Origin: Hormiphora californensis
Taxonomy: Eukaryota; Ctenophora; Tentaculata; Cydippida; Pleurobrachiidae
Length of the DNA stretch: 64,000 bases
Direction: 5' to 3'
Assembly: GCA_020137815.1 (NCBI GenBank)
Contig: CM035350.1
Location: forward strand, 3,640,037-3,704,036
Shown here: positions 1 through 10,927 of the stretch, one piece after another
Numbering within the stretch: position 1 is the stretch's first letter
Layout: each line of letters begins with the position of its first letter
Made by a program: the position numbers and the translations under genes
The notes under the pieces: generated by a model
What the model was told of the DNA's origin: nothing
The model's database searches: none
What the model saw: only the letters and a program-made list of their open reading frames with translations

Positions 1-3
1 TAC

Positions 4-2889
4 CTGTCAGGAGCGATATCCTTTGCTTCCTCCACATTCTTGGGTCCCAGCATTTCCCTCCAGTTGGTGACAGCATCCTCCCGACATAAAGCCAGTGCCA
101 TGACAGGTCCACTACTCATGTGCTGCACCAGCTTATCAAAGTAATCTTGTTCCGCGTGCTCCTTGTAGAACTCTGCTGCCTGGTCTGCCGTCAGTTGGAC
201 CTCCTTCGCGTTGGCAATCTCAAATCCGGCAGCGCGAATCTTACTGATTATATCATCTGGAGAGAGGTGAGGATTGTGAGAGGGGCGGAGAGAGAAAGAA
301 AGAAAGAGAGAGGGAGAGAGAGAGAGAGAAAAAGAGAGAGGGAGAGAGAGAGTGATAATAGAGATACCATCTGGCATCGAATCTTCTGCGTCATACGTCA
401 GTTTAGTAGCGGTCTAATTTTGCTAGACGCATTACACAGATCACCTAATAACAACCCTACCTTACTACAACTCAGTCACGTGTTTCTCTGTGACGGCCGT
501 TAGTTAGTAAGGGTCGTTAGAGTGACACATCAATGTGTCTCTCACATATTATATTCCTACCTTTGTATTTTCGAAGGGCATCAGGTCTGATAAGAGCGAG
601 AGTCCGCTGTACCCGTGTTGGCTTTGCAGCGCTTCCTGTCCTCTTTTTGGCGAAGTTGGGGAAGAAGAACGCAAGCTCCCGGGCGGCTGTCTCGGCAGAA
701 TCTGAACCGTGAAGGGCATTCTTGTAGTTGTCGTCTCCCTTAGAGAATTGGGCTCGTAGACTCTCAGGGGCCTCCTCCCGGGCAATGGCAACATCCTTCG
801 GTCCAATTAGTAGCCTCCACTGCTCCACGACATCTCGGTTCGGATCCTTGGCAGCCAGGGCCAGTGCCACAATAGGACCACTGAAATGTGGGGGTTAGAA
901 TTGAAATGTACATGTACATGTATAATTATTCTCTCTCTGTCTTTATCTGTCTCTATCTCTCTGTCTCTATCACCACCGCAACTATTTACACCTCTAGCTC
1001 ACACATTATAATCACTTTTCCCTTTTTTACATCTCTCATTTTCCCTCGTATTTTGTTTAGCAGCGTGGTTATCATGGCAGACGATCAGATCAAGACGCTT
1101 TTCGGGGACACAATTCTAACCAAGGTCGGGGAGGAGAGCGAAGTGGCAGAGAAACTCCAGAACAAACATATTGGCGTGTATTTTAGTGCCCATTGGTGCT
1201 CTCCCTGCCGGATTTTTACTCCAAAGCTAACGAAGACGTATCAAGAGCTCAAAACGAAGGGCCAAGAGTTTGAGGTTGTGTTCGTGTCGAGCGATGGGGA
1301 TGAGAGTAGTTTTAATGAGTATTACGGAAAGATGCCGTGGTGTGCCCTCCCTTTCTCAGACACAGAACGAGGGCACATGTTGAGGGAGAAGTTCGATGTT
1401 AGGGGAATCCCTGCTCTTGTGATTGTTAACAACAAAGGAGAGGTAAGTTATTAATTTTTTAAGCTTTGCTTTGCATAGTTCGACCCTCTTTTCACGAGCT
1501 CCGCAGAACATAACAAGAATTGCTGGTGTGTTGCCGATAAACCCTATTTTGTTTCTCACTCTAACCCAATCCCTCCCTTACAGATAGTAACAACAGAAGG
1601 ACGGAAGATGATTTCAAATGATCCTAACGGACTATACTACCCCTGGGGGTAGCATCATATACCTGGTCATGTAGTCTATCAGTTGTAGGAAGAAATCAGT
1701 CCCGCGATGTTCCTCGTAGAAGGTCTCGGCGTCCTCCTGGGTAAGAACTCTCTCCACCTGGGACAGGACATCAATTCCACACTCTTCCAACTTTTCCAGG
1801 ATCTCCGGGACTTTGCCGTCTGCCACTGCGTCTGGTTTAATGAGGGCCACCGTGATGGGTACATCACTCTCCTCCACTTCCTCCTCAGCCTCAACTTCAG
1901 CCTCTTCTGCCTCAGCCTCTTCTTCTTCCTGCTGAATTGCCTCGTCCACAAACTGGGATCAGGGATTGGGTTTATTTCCAGTTACATTAGAGACATTATT
2001 GTGGGCAGTGGGAAAATGTTTCAACGTTTTGTAGTAAATACTGTTCTGTTCTATTTTAGTTATTTCAAATTGTTTAAAAATCACTTTTATACTTGTTCAT
2101 CACCCACTTACCGGTACTCGTTCAGCCTCCCCGGCCTTCACTTTTTCCTCCGAAGCAAGGAGGTCCTTGATGGTTCTCTGAATTAGAGGTACATTTACAC
2201 CACGGATTACCATCAGGATGGTTCCCTTTCCCTGGGGGGAGGTTAGAATTAGAAACAGCTGGATGGATATAGTTATAAAAAAGAGAGGTGTTAGAGCGAG
2301 TTTTTCTAACCCTTCATGTTACTTACCGCCATGAAGATGAAGGTAGGCTGGCTAGTTTTATCATATTGGCTCATATGAGAGATCGTAGAGGCGTTCACCT
2401 GAAACACGTATTACTCAACAAACAAAATACAAGCATAATAATACAAGCATGATAATTCAAATTGATACAAACTTATGATATGATACTTTATTTGTTCAAA
2501 TCAAAAACTCTCATTGAAAAGTCATAGACAGCAATGCTGAAACACCATGTTTCAAGTCTTCAGACTCTCTTACCGTGGCAAATTTGACCGGTTGTCCGTT
2601 GTATTGTACGTTGGCCTTTTGGAACACTCCAGTAGCAGAGGTGCAGGCTCCGCACCAATCGGTATACACATCCATCACTGCAAATGTAGAACTTCAAATA
2701 ACCAATATATACACTAAGTTCGCGTAGTCTACTAATTCATATACCCCTTGAAACTGGCCCACTCGAGGCTTGCATTGTATACTAAACTAGTTACTTACCC
2801 CAAAGATTCTCGTCATCATCCAATAGGGTCTGGAAGCCAGCATCTGCCTTGAGATGTTTCTGAAATTCGACAACACCCCTCCTTGCCAT
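4..2889 (-). CDS. NME8: NME8/TXNDC3-like thioredoxin-NDK protein (3' part outside window)
   Basis: Spliced gene on the minus strand, starting at the ATG at 2889 and running off the left edge. Exons by splice sites and reading frame: 2799-2889, 2574-2677, 2327-2398, 2112-2231, 1663-1952, 561-880 and 4-256. The first four encode a thioredoxin domain with the active-site sequence WCGAC (the canonical form is WCGPC). An acidic Glu/Ala-rich linker follows, then a nucleoside-diphosphate-kinase domain split between exons 1663-1952 and 561-880, and most of a second NDK domain split between 561-880 and 4-256. Thioredoxin followed by tandem NDK domains is the NME8/TXNDC3 (sea urchin dynein IC1) or NME9 arrangement, a protein of outer dynein arms in cilia and sperm flagella. 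At least two NDK domains make NME8 more likely than NME9. The last exon in view ends in a donor, so the C-terminus lies beyond position 1. Confidence 0.85.
1074..1652 (+). CDS. Nucleoredoxin/tryparedoxin-like protein nested in NME8 intron
   Basis: Two exons, 1074-1442 and 1584-1652, with clean GT-AG borders, giving about 145 residues. The sequence has a thioredoxin-like fold of the nucleoredoxin/tryparedoxin type: a WCSPC redox motif after a short beta strand, FTPKL following it, VVFVSSDGDE, the MPW motif and a cis-proline GIPAL segment. These proteins reduce disulfides in cytosolic partners. It is a single-domain form, unlike vertebrate nucleoredoxin with three such domains, and resembles nucleoredoxin-like proteins. 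I chose the ATG at 1074 because upstream sequence is CT-rich and non-coding in character; an in-frame ATG at 888 exists but looks like UTR. The gene lies wholly inside the intron between the 1663-1952 and 561-880 exons of the opposite-strand NME8-like gene, and its stop is 10 bases from the next exon. Confidence 0.85.
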
Positions 2890-4061
2890 GGTCTATAATT
2901 GTATACTTTTTTAATTTTAAAAGTTGATATCATATCAGTACCAAAACACAAGTTCCGGCCCTCCTGGCCCCTATGGCTATACAGTGGAGCACAGATGACA
3001 AAAATAACAACACGCCACACTACAAAGAGTTTTTTGGATGTCAAATTCCAGTTGGGAGTTGGGACGGTGGTTGAGCCAATACTCTCCCGAGCCCGCCACC
3101 TATAATGCGAACCTGCCTAGTGCCGGCGATGGCGCTTTGCGATAGTCCCCTGTGGGCTTCCCAACGTAGGCAAGCCCAGACACTCTGTAGATAGATAGAT
3201 AGAGCCAATTCCCGGACAACCCACCAGAACTGCATTTGCAAATCTATCTTGGAATAGATAGTAGGTAACTCACCGATGTCATGTGTGATCTTTGTGCGGG
3301 ATACTGGTGAGTTACCTATATTGAGCATTTTACTGTCTAGCAGACACTGTCAGAGCATTGGCCTGACCCTTCACCCTATTCTCATTTCTCTCAAAGGTAG
3401 TTCTGCACGCGGAGTGCACGAGAACTGCACTGTGGTCATAGCATTGGCCTGACAGAGCAAACATGAATATCAGGTGTGACATGGGTAGGTCACCGTACAG
3501 GTAGCTGTCCTCTTCTTCTTTGGGTCTTCAACTTGCCAAAAGCCATATGCTGTGTGTATTTTCGTGTTTGTCTCCTGGTGGCTTTAAACTTTTTTTCGGG
3601 TCGCAGACCGCAGGCGGCTTTTCGAAGAACCAAGTCTATCCTGTGTGTTTCTAACTAAATAAAATAAGTAGACGCATAGCGCGTAGACAGTAGCAAGAAC
3701 TCTTAAATGTAAAATCAAATGTAAACCGTCCGAATCAGCCTAATTTTCTGCAGTTTTCACGTTTCAACTCAGAAATCTCAAAAAGTTCAAAAGTTCTAAA
3801 AAATAAAATCCAAAATTTTGAAGCATTGAGCCGCGCGTAAAAACGCGCAAAATATTGACGCGCGTTTAAATCTGATTGCGCGTTTTTAGCGCGCGCGATG
3901 GCATAATAAAGATTTTTAATTTTGAAATGTTTTCTGATGTTAAAATCTGGGTGTTTCGTGCGTGCTGTAAAGTTCATTTTTTTATACAGTGTAACATCGG
4001 TCTTATTTGGCCTTCCTATTTTAGCCTTTGCAGATGTGTGACACATCGGTACAGCTCAACG
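2890..4061. other. Intergenic, divergent promoters and repeats
   Basis: Region between the NME8-like start and the first MPPED gene, which are transcribed divergently. I see no gene. It holds a 13-bp stem at 3262-3274/3306-3318, a small palindromic repeat at 3347-3457, and AT-rich DNA with CpG-rich alternating GCGCGC tracts near 3830-3900. The promoters of both genes should lie here, but no confident core element can be named. Confidence 0.5.
3347..3457. repeat. Palindromic MITE, CTGTCAG ends
   Basis: Begins CTGTCAGAGCATTGGCC and ends GCATTGGCCTGACAGAG. A related copy in the opposite orientation lies at 44346-44407. Short length, inverted CTGTCAG ends and dispersed copies fit a non-autonomous DNA element. 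No target duplication is clear. Confidence 0.45.
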
Positions 4062-5519
4062 ATGTCTTCATTTTGGACAACTTTATCTGATCACGCTCCT
4101 AAATCATCGGATCCGGACAAATTTGCGGAGTTCTACGCAGCTCGCTGTCCAGATCGTATAAAATCTCTACAAATTAAAGATTATCAAGGAAAAAGATCAA
4201 AACTCGAGGGGCATGTTCGCTTTGTGGTCATATCAGATTCTCATAACAGGAAAAATATAATGTGAGTTACTAGTTCTATCTGAATGCAATACGACTCAAG
4301 AATAAACAACGACTTGAAAGTTGGCTAATTTCAGTAGCGACATACCAGACGGGGATGTTCTTTTGCACTGTGGAGATTTCACTTTACGGAGTATGAAATC
4401 AGAATTCACTTCGTTCAATCGTTGGATAGGAACACTACCCCATCCTACCAAAATAGTAATTGCGGGAAACCACGACAGAACACTAGAGGTCCGGCCCCTC
4501 AACAAATTCATCAGTTCTGTAAGTGATTTTATCGCTACTCAATATATTGTATGTTTAAAAAAATGCTTGTTAGCCAGGGCACATCGAATCATTGTTATTA
4601 TTATTACATTTCAGATTGGAGTTAGTAGTCGAGAGGAGTTGCTAGGAGAGTTAACAAATGTAACGTACATTGAAGATGAAACAGTGACCGTACATGGGTA
4701 TAACGTGTACGGATCCCCCTGGTTAGTTATTGCTCACTCCTTTATCTCCCTGAGCTGTTTCATAAAATCTCAAAGTGTTTCCATTGTAGCATTTGCCTAG
4801 CTAGAGGGTTAGAACATAACAAGGTAGCATATAATTCCTCTTTAGGACCCCGATACACTTGGGAGGGTTCCAGAAAAAGCGAGGATCAAGTATAAACACT
4901 ATCTGGGAGGGTATTCCGGACTCTACAGACATCCTGCTAACCCATGGACCCCCTTGTGGTGTAGGGGATCTAACTCGAGCGGGTTATTACGCAGGATGTG
5001 TTGATCTCCTGCGGCAAATCCAAACCAGAATCAAACCCTTGTATCATTGTTTTGGGCATATCCATGAAGGTAAGTTTTGTAATTAATTATTCTGAATTAG
5101 ATCTGAACAAGAATTAATTAGGGAAGAACATCGAAAAATTGGAATTCTTTCTTTGTTATCCCAATCAATCCCAAATAATTCCAATTCTTCATGCCTTCCT
5201 TGCAGGTAATGGTGTTTATACCGATAGTCAAACAACCTTCATTAACGCAGCATTATGTGATGTCAGCTACAGAGCTAACCAGCCTGCATATGTTTTCGAT
5301 TTGCCTATCAAGGAACAGTCTTCTGGTCCGACATCTTCGAATGGGCAGACTTCATTAGAGGATCAACTTCCTGAAAAGGAGGAATTGTTTGAAAAGGAGG
5401 AACTGTCTGAAAAGGAGGAACTGTCTGAAAATGAACAATTCTCTTTAGATGAACAACTATCTGACATTAGTACTCAACCCTCTATAACAAGGGAGCAGTA
5501 CTCTGAACATAAAAGTTAA
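4062..5519 (+). CDS. MPPED-type metallophosphoesterase, copy 1
   Basis: Five to six exons with GT-AG introns: 4062-4261, 4335-4518, 4615-4721, 4846-5069 and 5206-5519. The product has the calcineurin-like phosphoesterase signature in order: SDSH (first metal ligands), HCGDF, GNHD, THGPP and GHIHEG, the pattern of the MPPED1/MPPED2 (239FB, UPF0046) family. Vertebrate and nematode members hydrolyse cyclic nucleotides poorly in vitro and are cytosolic. The exon order and splice phases match the next gene downstream, so the two are tandem paralogues. The C-terminal extension after the catalytic domain is unusual: an acidic tract with three or four imperfect repeats of an E-K-E-E-L unit near residues 280-310, not shared with the second copy. 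The start is the first ATG of the open exon. Confidence 0.85.
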
Positions 5520-5607
5520 AACCAATTAAATGAAATTGCTGAGGATCATCAAATGTTTATTTTTTAAATCTTTATAAAATCCTGGACTAAATTAGTCGTT
5601 TGTTATA

Positions 5608-5775
5608 CAGTCGGACCCTGATTTAGTAGCATCCTTGGGGGAAAATCCTGCCACTAAATCGGGGTGCCACTAAATCGGGGTCAAATAATGTTAATTTCCT
5701 ATATCGGGGGGAAAGATCCTGCCACTAAATCGGGGTGCCACTAATTCGGGGGACATTAAATCAGGATCCGACTAA
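5608..5775. mobile_element. pogo/Tigger-like MITE (copy 1)
   Basis: Starts with CAGTCGGACC directly after a TA and has a degraded inverted end (ATCCGACTAA). Interior repeats of a CCACTAAATCGGGG motif. Same family as 41622-41709 and 54159-54281. CAGT termini with a TA target duplication are typical of pogo/Tigger elements (Tc1/mariner superfamily); this copy is non-coding. Confidence 0.6.
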
Positions 5776-5917
5776 TAACCCAGAGTGTATTAGTGTTGAT
5801 GATTGTGTAAATACTAAAGTGTTATATATATATAAAGTGTGTATAAAATTAGATCATTGTGTCGATGTTGTTTTTACATTCACCCTGGCAATTTGTACAG
5901 TTTACTGTAGTTGTATA

Positions 5918-6640
5918 GGGTAAACTGGGGTAAAATGGTCCACGGGGTAAAATGGCACATTTATGGGGTAAAATGGTCCTAGTTATTACATGTAGTCACG
6001 TGACTTTTTCTCCAGCGGAGACCTGCTCGTTCTGTTCCGAATTTTTGCTCTAAAACTGCTGTAATTTCTGTTTGAGTTGGCCGATTTTAATTTTGCAAAA
6101 ACTGCCAGTTAGGGTTTTTATCCTTTTAAAACTTGGTATAAAAAATTTTCAAAAAACCCACTATTTAGTTGATTAAATTGTTAAATTAGTCAAACTGGGG
6201 TAAAATGGTTCACCCTCTCTGGGGTAAAATGGTTCACCATGGGACCAATGAAATCGAGCCTCCAATACCACGTGATACCACACTGGGGTAAAATGGTCCA
6301 GCACACTGGGGTAAAATGGTCCAGCAGAACAGAAATTACTGAAGATAACATGGACCATTTTACCCCAGTGCTCTAACAACACCAGGCACGTGATAAAATT
6401 GAGCAATGCTATTGGCTGGACCATTTTACCCCAGTGCAAAATTTCCAAAAAAGCCCTACCAAATTTTTTGAATTGGTTGATTAATCTACTAAATAAAACT
6501 TTCAGATTTTAAAATTTAGCTCGTCTGAAAGGAAAATGTTTCATTGGATAGCCTATATAATTTTTTTCTTCCTGCTGTATGAATTGCGTATTTTAGAACC
6601 TAAAACGTTAAAAAGTGGACCATTTTACCCCAGTCTACCC
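5918..6640. mobile_element. TA-flanked foldback DNA element, 723 bp
   Basis: Inverted termini GGGTARACTGGGGTAAAATGG with TA on both outer sides (5916-5917 and 6641-6642). The ACTGGGGTAAAATGGTCC motif recurs inside in both orientations (about 6195, 6281, 6306, 6350, 6418), giving nested hairpins. No coding capacity is visible. It lies between the two MPPED genes. Confidence 0.65.
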
Positions 6641-6725
6641 TACCACCTATTGTCTATCTCTGTTATACCCTGCTAAACATTTCACCCGCCCATTATGTAA
6701 TGATTACATATTGTTCTAGATCTAG

Positions 6726-6948
6726 ATGTCAGCAGCTTTGATAGGAAAAATGAAGCGCATGGCATTTGGACAGGAATCATTCGAGGAGTTCTGGTCAAAT
6801 AAAACCCCCAAGTGGTCGAAAAGTCCAACACGATTTGTTGAGAGCATTCTTAGTGTATCGCAGGTAATCAGACTGTACATTGTTGTTCTGTGGAAGGCTG
6901 TATAAAGATTCTGAATTATAAGTCATTTTTAGTCATCATAATCTCCCA

Positions 6949-7006
<58 letters not shown>

Positions 7007-9355
7007 ATCTCTCTCCTTTTCTCTCTAGGAAGTGACACGGTTGGACAGTCATTCTCTGCACGAGGAGAAAGGATGGGACAAGAAGACCACGGTTAGGTTT
7101 GTGTGTACCTCTGATACCCATAACCAGACGGAGAGGTACAACTTCCAAATTCCCCCCGGTGATGTTCTGATACACGCAGGGGACTTTTCGCAGGTAATAA
7201 TAATACTTATTTGCAATATACCGACGGTATTGAGATAGGTAGTGAGTGTCAGAATGTGAATTGTGACATATACAGTGTGGACTAAATTGTTTGTGTTCAA
7301 CACACAGGGATGTGGTAACCACGGGTAGAGATTTAGTAGAGATTGAGTTGTTACACTTACCACACACGTGTGTGGGCAGTACTCTCATTGTACCCAAGTG
7401 TGGCAATAAAATCTTATACTACATAACAAACATCAATTTTCCAGGTGGGTGATATAACAGAGGTTTACCATTTTGCGGACTGGCTGGATACCTTACCTCA
7501 CCCTATTAAAATTGTTATTCCAGGTAACTGCGTCACATACCCAGAATTCACTACCATTGTGTGTAATGTGTGCAATAGTGCAACCTACTACTCAACACAT
7601 TTTATGTCTAGCCCAATATACATCTCAGGTAATCACGAGTTAACATTTGACCCGGCCTGTATGCGTGGAGACGGGGGCTCGGACCACCACCGTGAAAAGA
7701 TGATAGAACGGTTATCACAGAGCTGTACCCTTCTAGAGGATACTACCGCCATTGTTCATGGCATCAAGATATTCGGGTCACCCTGGTATGTTACCGTTAC
7801 TATGGTTACCAATGGTTACCAATGGTACTAATTTTACCAATGGTTATTGGTTACCATAACAGTACTCCTTCCTGGTGTAACCTCTCTCTCTCTATCCAGG
7901 CAACCCGAGTTTGGGGGTTGGGCATACAACCTGATCAGAGGGGATGAGTGTCAGGCGAAGTGGTTGGAGATTCCCACCGATACAGATTTCCTCATAACCC
8001 ACGGACCCCCCGCGGGACATGGTGACTTGTGTCGGAACAAGATCAGAGCGGGGTGTGTTGATCTACTACAGGAAATACAGACACGTATTCAGCCACAGTA
8101 CCATATCTTTGGACATATACACGAGGGTAGGTGTAGTTTGGTAATGAATTACCCCTCTGTTATTATTGCTTGTAATAAAAGGGGTGACTTCGTAACCAAA
8201 GATGTAGTTGTAATATGTAGTTTCCTTTTGAACGATATTATATGTAATATTAGGCTGTCCAGTATTGATTGTCGTTGGGCTTTTATGAGACAATGGTTTG
8301 AGATAGAGCAAAATGGACTTCACCACCGTTTTTCTCATGCGATTTTGGATGGGAACAAGATGCCCGGTATCGGTATGTGGCTGTTCTTGGTTCTCAGCAG
8401 GCTATTTTCTCTACCCCACTCTTGTTGCCGCTGCATATGAAAAATCGCGATTTTCGAATTTTAGCACCAAAACTGATGTACTTCTTAAAAATGGTACCTG
8501 AGTGATGTTTTGTTGCATCAAGCTTGTTCATTGGACAATTATCTATCGTTTAAGATGTAATAAAATATCCTATCTTTATTTTGTCACTGAGCAATGGGCC
8601 TCCAAAAAGTTTTGGTAAAAATTAGAAACTTTCACTTCCGGGTCTCATCAGGATTGACTTATAATAAAAAACTCTGCAGTGAAAGATAGTTCTAAGTAAG
8701 TTCTAAGACGTAGTGAAGCCAATTATGTGATTGGTTGACTTTTAAAGTGACTAATTGACGTTTTCGAAAACGGGCCAGTTTTTGTATGCACTTTTTCGCT
8801 TTTTCATGATACATTTACTGTTCTAGAGGTTATGAGTTAACACTTAGAGACCCAAATCGCATACATATTTCATCCTTAGACGATTGTCTATCGATTGAGC
8901 ACTGCGGAAGCCGAAGAAACCGTACCAATTTTCTTCCAGCAGCGTTTAAAAAACATTGGTAACTTGTGTCGGAACAAGATCAGAGCGGGGTGTGTTGATC
9001 TACTACAGGAAATACAGACACGTATTCAGCCTCAGTACCATATCTTTGGGCATATACACGAGGGTAGGTGTAATAGTTTCCTTTTGAACGATATTATATG
9101 TAATATATCTTTTACTCAGACCCTTTTTTTAATTGTCTTTCCTCCATAGATCCGGGCGTAACGACAGACGGACAGACAAAGTTTATCAATGCTTCAATGT
9201 GTGACATCAGATACCATGCGAACCAGTACCCGATCCTTATTGACATGCCCAGGGTGTCCGAGGAAATGGTTTTGAAGTCGTGTCCTGCAGAGTGGAGACC
9301 CGAGATAGACCCCAGACCCCGGGGGCACGCCTCAGATCTTAGATATTTTAGTTGA
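6726..9355 (+). CDS. MPPED-type metallophosphoesterase, copy 2
   Basis: Exons 6726-6863, 7029-7193, 7445-7524, 7629-7785, 7900-8126 and 9150-9355, all joined in phase. The conserved phosphoesterase motifs appear in order: SDTH, HAGDF, GNHE, THGPP and GHIHEG, followed by a last exon with the family's NASMCD-type segment. The product is a cytosolic calcineurin-like phosphoesterase of the MPPED1/2 family, paralogous to the gene at 4062-5519. It differs in having His to Glu in the GNH(D/E) motif context and in lacking the acidic tail. The last intron is about 1 kb and contains a MITE and a second partial copy of the penultimate exon at 8957-9106. The intron before exon 2 carries a CT microsatellite abutting the acceptor. 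Confidence 0.85.
8137..8200. mobile_element. MITE of the TTGGTAACG family (degraded)
   Basis: Termini TTTGGTAATGAA and TTCGTAACCAAA are inverted repeats of each other with one or two changes. It is flanked by near-identical 7-mers (GGTGTAG, GATGTAG). The duplicated intron segment near 9065 lacks the insertion. Same family as 9377-9474 and 40649-40740. Confidence 0.6.
8957..9106 (+). pseudogene. Duplicated MPPED penultimate exon (partial)
   Basis: Nearly identical at DNA level to 8027-8126 plus the following intron stretch 8218-8252. It encodes the segment from CRNKIRAGCVDL to GHIHEG and keeps the GT donor. It lacks the preceding THGPP motif. A cryptic acceptor (TTCTTCCAG at about 8941) would allow it to be spliced in, but the resulting protein would lose a conserved metal-site segment, so it is probably an exon relic. 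Confidence 0.7.
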
Positions 9356-9376
9356 TTTGTATCACATGAGACTTTG

Positions 9377-9474
9377 GTTGGTAACGAAATTACCCCTAAC
9401 TTGATGGTGCGCTAAATCGTGCCTTACTACCGCGATGCCGTAGTTAGTCTACGAGGGGTAATTTCGTTACCAAG
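9377..9474. mobile_element. MITE of the TTGGTAACG family
   Basis: About 98 bp, with near-perfect inverted termini TTGGTAACGAAATTACCCC. Flanked by the direct duplication GACTTTG (9370-9376 and 9475-9481), possibly 8 bp with the next G. It lies just downstream of the second MPPED stop codon. Confidence 0.8.
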
Positions 9475-9686
9475 GACTTTGGGAGATGAGTGTGTAATTG
9501 TGTGTAATTGTTTTGAGTTGCTATTTTAGATTTTTACATTTCATTTTGTGTTGTTTCCTAACGTTTGTATTATTAGAATTTGAAATTATTTTTTCATCAG
9601 ACACTTTTATTACTTCCATTGACAAAATTGCTTGTTTTCAAATTGAGTTTATCTAATTACAATCATTCCCCCTATCCTCAGGCGAG

Positions 9687-10817
9687 ATGGATTTCTTCAG
9701 AGGTAACGGCTCACCCATTCCTGGTCTCCGTTCTAGCCCATCTTCTTCTAACGTCGTCGCCCCTGATCCCGCCGAAACAACTACAGACCAGGAACAGATA
9801 ATTCAAAACAAGTTCAGTTATTATTTCATGCACAGAACAGGCAAACTTATGGACAGTACAGTTGAGGAACAAACCAAAAAGTTCATATTCTGGGTAAAAC
9901 GGCTTGATGCACCCATTGAAAAGAAAGCATCGGAGGTTCAGAAGTTTTACGCGTTCATGAGTAAACGATTACATAATTTCCCGGGGTTTGACGGTTGGAC
10001 GAGTGATATGGTGGATGAGATAGTGACAGGGATGGAGCGGTTTGTAATGGTTAACATCCACGATGCAGTATTCAATCCAGTGGAGGATCGGGAGCGGAAC
10101 CAGCTGTTAGATGCTAGGATCAGGTCCCTTATTTGGATCCTACCTAAACACCTTGATTTCACATTACCAAGTGACAACGAGCAAGCAGACAGACAGCTGG
10201 CCATTGCACAGAGTCACCTCCTCCAGGAGACCACAGACAGACGTAACAGAACACCCCATGATAAGATCCGAGGTATGGTGCAGTGCTGTAACGCTCTCCA
10301 TGATCTGTTTAAAATAGCCCATGAAGCGGCAGCGGGGGCTGATGAATTACTGCCCATGCTTATTTACACGATAATAGTTGCTGCTCCACCTGATCTATAC
10401 GCTACCATCCAGTACATTGACCGGTTCCTTCCCTCTGACACCCTGGCCAGCGGGGAGACAGCCTACCATTTCACGAACATGTGCTGTGCACAGCAGTTCC
10501 TGGAGTCCCTCTCCCACGATAAGTTGTCCCTGTCGGAGGAGGAGTTCACCCACTTCATGGAGGGGCACAGTTCCCATTTGGAGGAGGCCCTCACCACAAA
10601 GTTTGCTAGTGGCCTGCTGGATAACATCACCAGGGTTAAGGAGTGCGAGGAGCGGTTAAAAAGGTTGAGGGGATTCCACAGTAAACTGGGTGGCAATATG
10701 GAGCAGCTGAGGGGTGATGTTAGGAATCACAGCAAGAAGGTTGAGGCTGAGGTGTCAGAGATGATGGGACTCTTTAATTCACTACAAACTGATATGGGTC
10801 AGCTAATGGCTAGTTAG
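9687..10817 (+). CDS. RABGEF1: Rabex-5-like VPS9-domain Rab5 GEF
   Basis: Single open exon of 376 residues. Residues about 50-130 correspond to the helical bundle and 150-300 to the VPS9 domain of Rabex-5, including a DKIRGMVQCC segment, PMLIY, the invariant-type IQYIDRF and HFTNMCCA motifs. It continues through a C-terminal coiled-coil region (about 300-376) that in Rabex-5 binds Rabaptin-5. The protein exchanges GDP for GTP on Rab5 at early endosomes. The N-terminal A20-type zinc finger and MIU ubiquitin-binding helix of vertebrate Rabex-5 are absent. A strong acceptor (CCTATCCTCAG) lies 5 bases before the ATG, so a 5' UTR exon or spliced leader is likely. I would also accept a generic VPS9 protein, but similarity across the helical bundle favours Rabex-5. 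Confidence 0.8.
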   Translation: MDFFRGNGSPIPGLRSSPSSSNVVAPDPAETTTDQEQIIQNKFSYYFMHRTGKLMDSTVEEQTKKFIFWVKRLDAPIEKKASEVQKFYAFMSKRLHNFPGFDGWTSDMVDEIVTGMERFVMVNIHDAVFNPVEDRERNQLLDARIRSLIWILPKHLDFTLPSDNEQADRQLAIAQSHLLQETTDRRNRTPHDKIRGMVQCCNALHDLFKIAHEAAAGADELLPMLIYTIIVAAPPDLYATIQYIDRFLPSDTLASGETAYHFTNMCCAQQFLESLSHDKLSLSEEEFTHFMEGHSSHLEEALTTKFASGLLDNITRVKECEERLKRLRGFHSKLGGNMEQLRGDVRNHSKKVEAEVSEMMGLFNSLQTDMGQLMAS

Positions 10818-10860
10818 AACCTGGTGGTACCTGTATAACTTTGTAAGGGTCGGGTACATT

Positions 10861-10927
10861 CTGTCTGGCGCCCTACCCCAATTTGATTCTCAACAGTGCG
10901 CTCAGATGGGGTCGCGGCGCCAGACAG
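10861..10927. mobile_element. 67-bp hAT-like micro-MITE, CTGTCTGGCG ends
   Basis: Inverted ends CTGTCTGGCG/CGCCAGACAG, flanked by a perfect 8-bp direct duplication GGTACATT (10853-10860 and 10928-10935). Related copies lie at 41759-41826, 54014-54071 and, partly, 22484. An 8-bp duplication is typical of the hAT superfamily. Confidence 0.75.
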
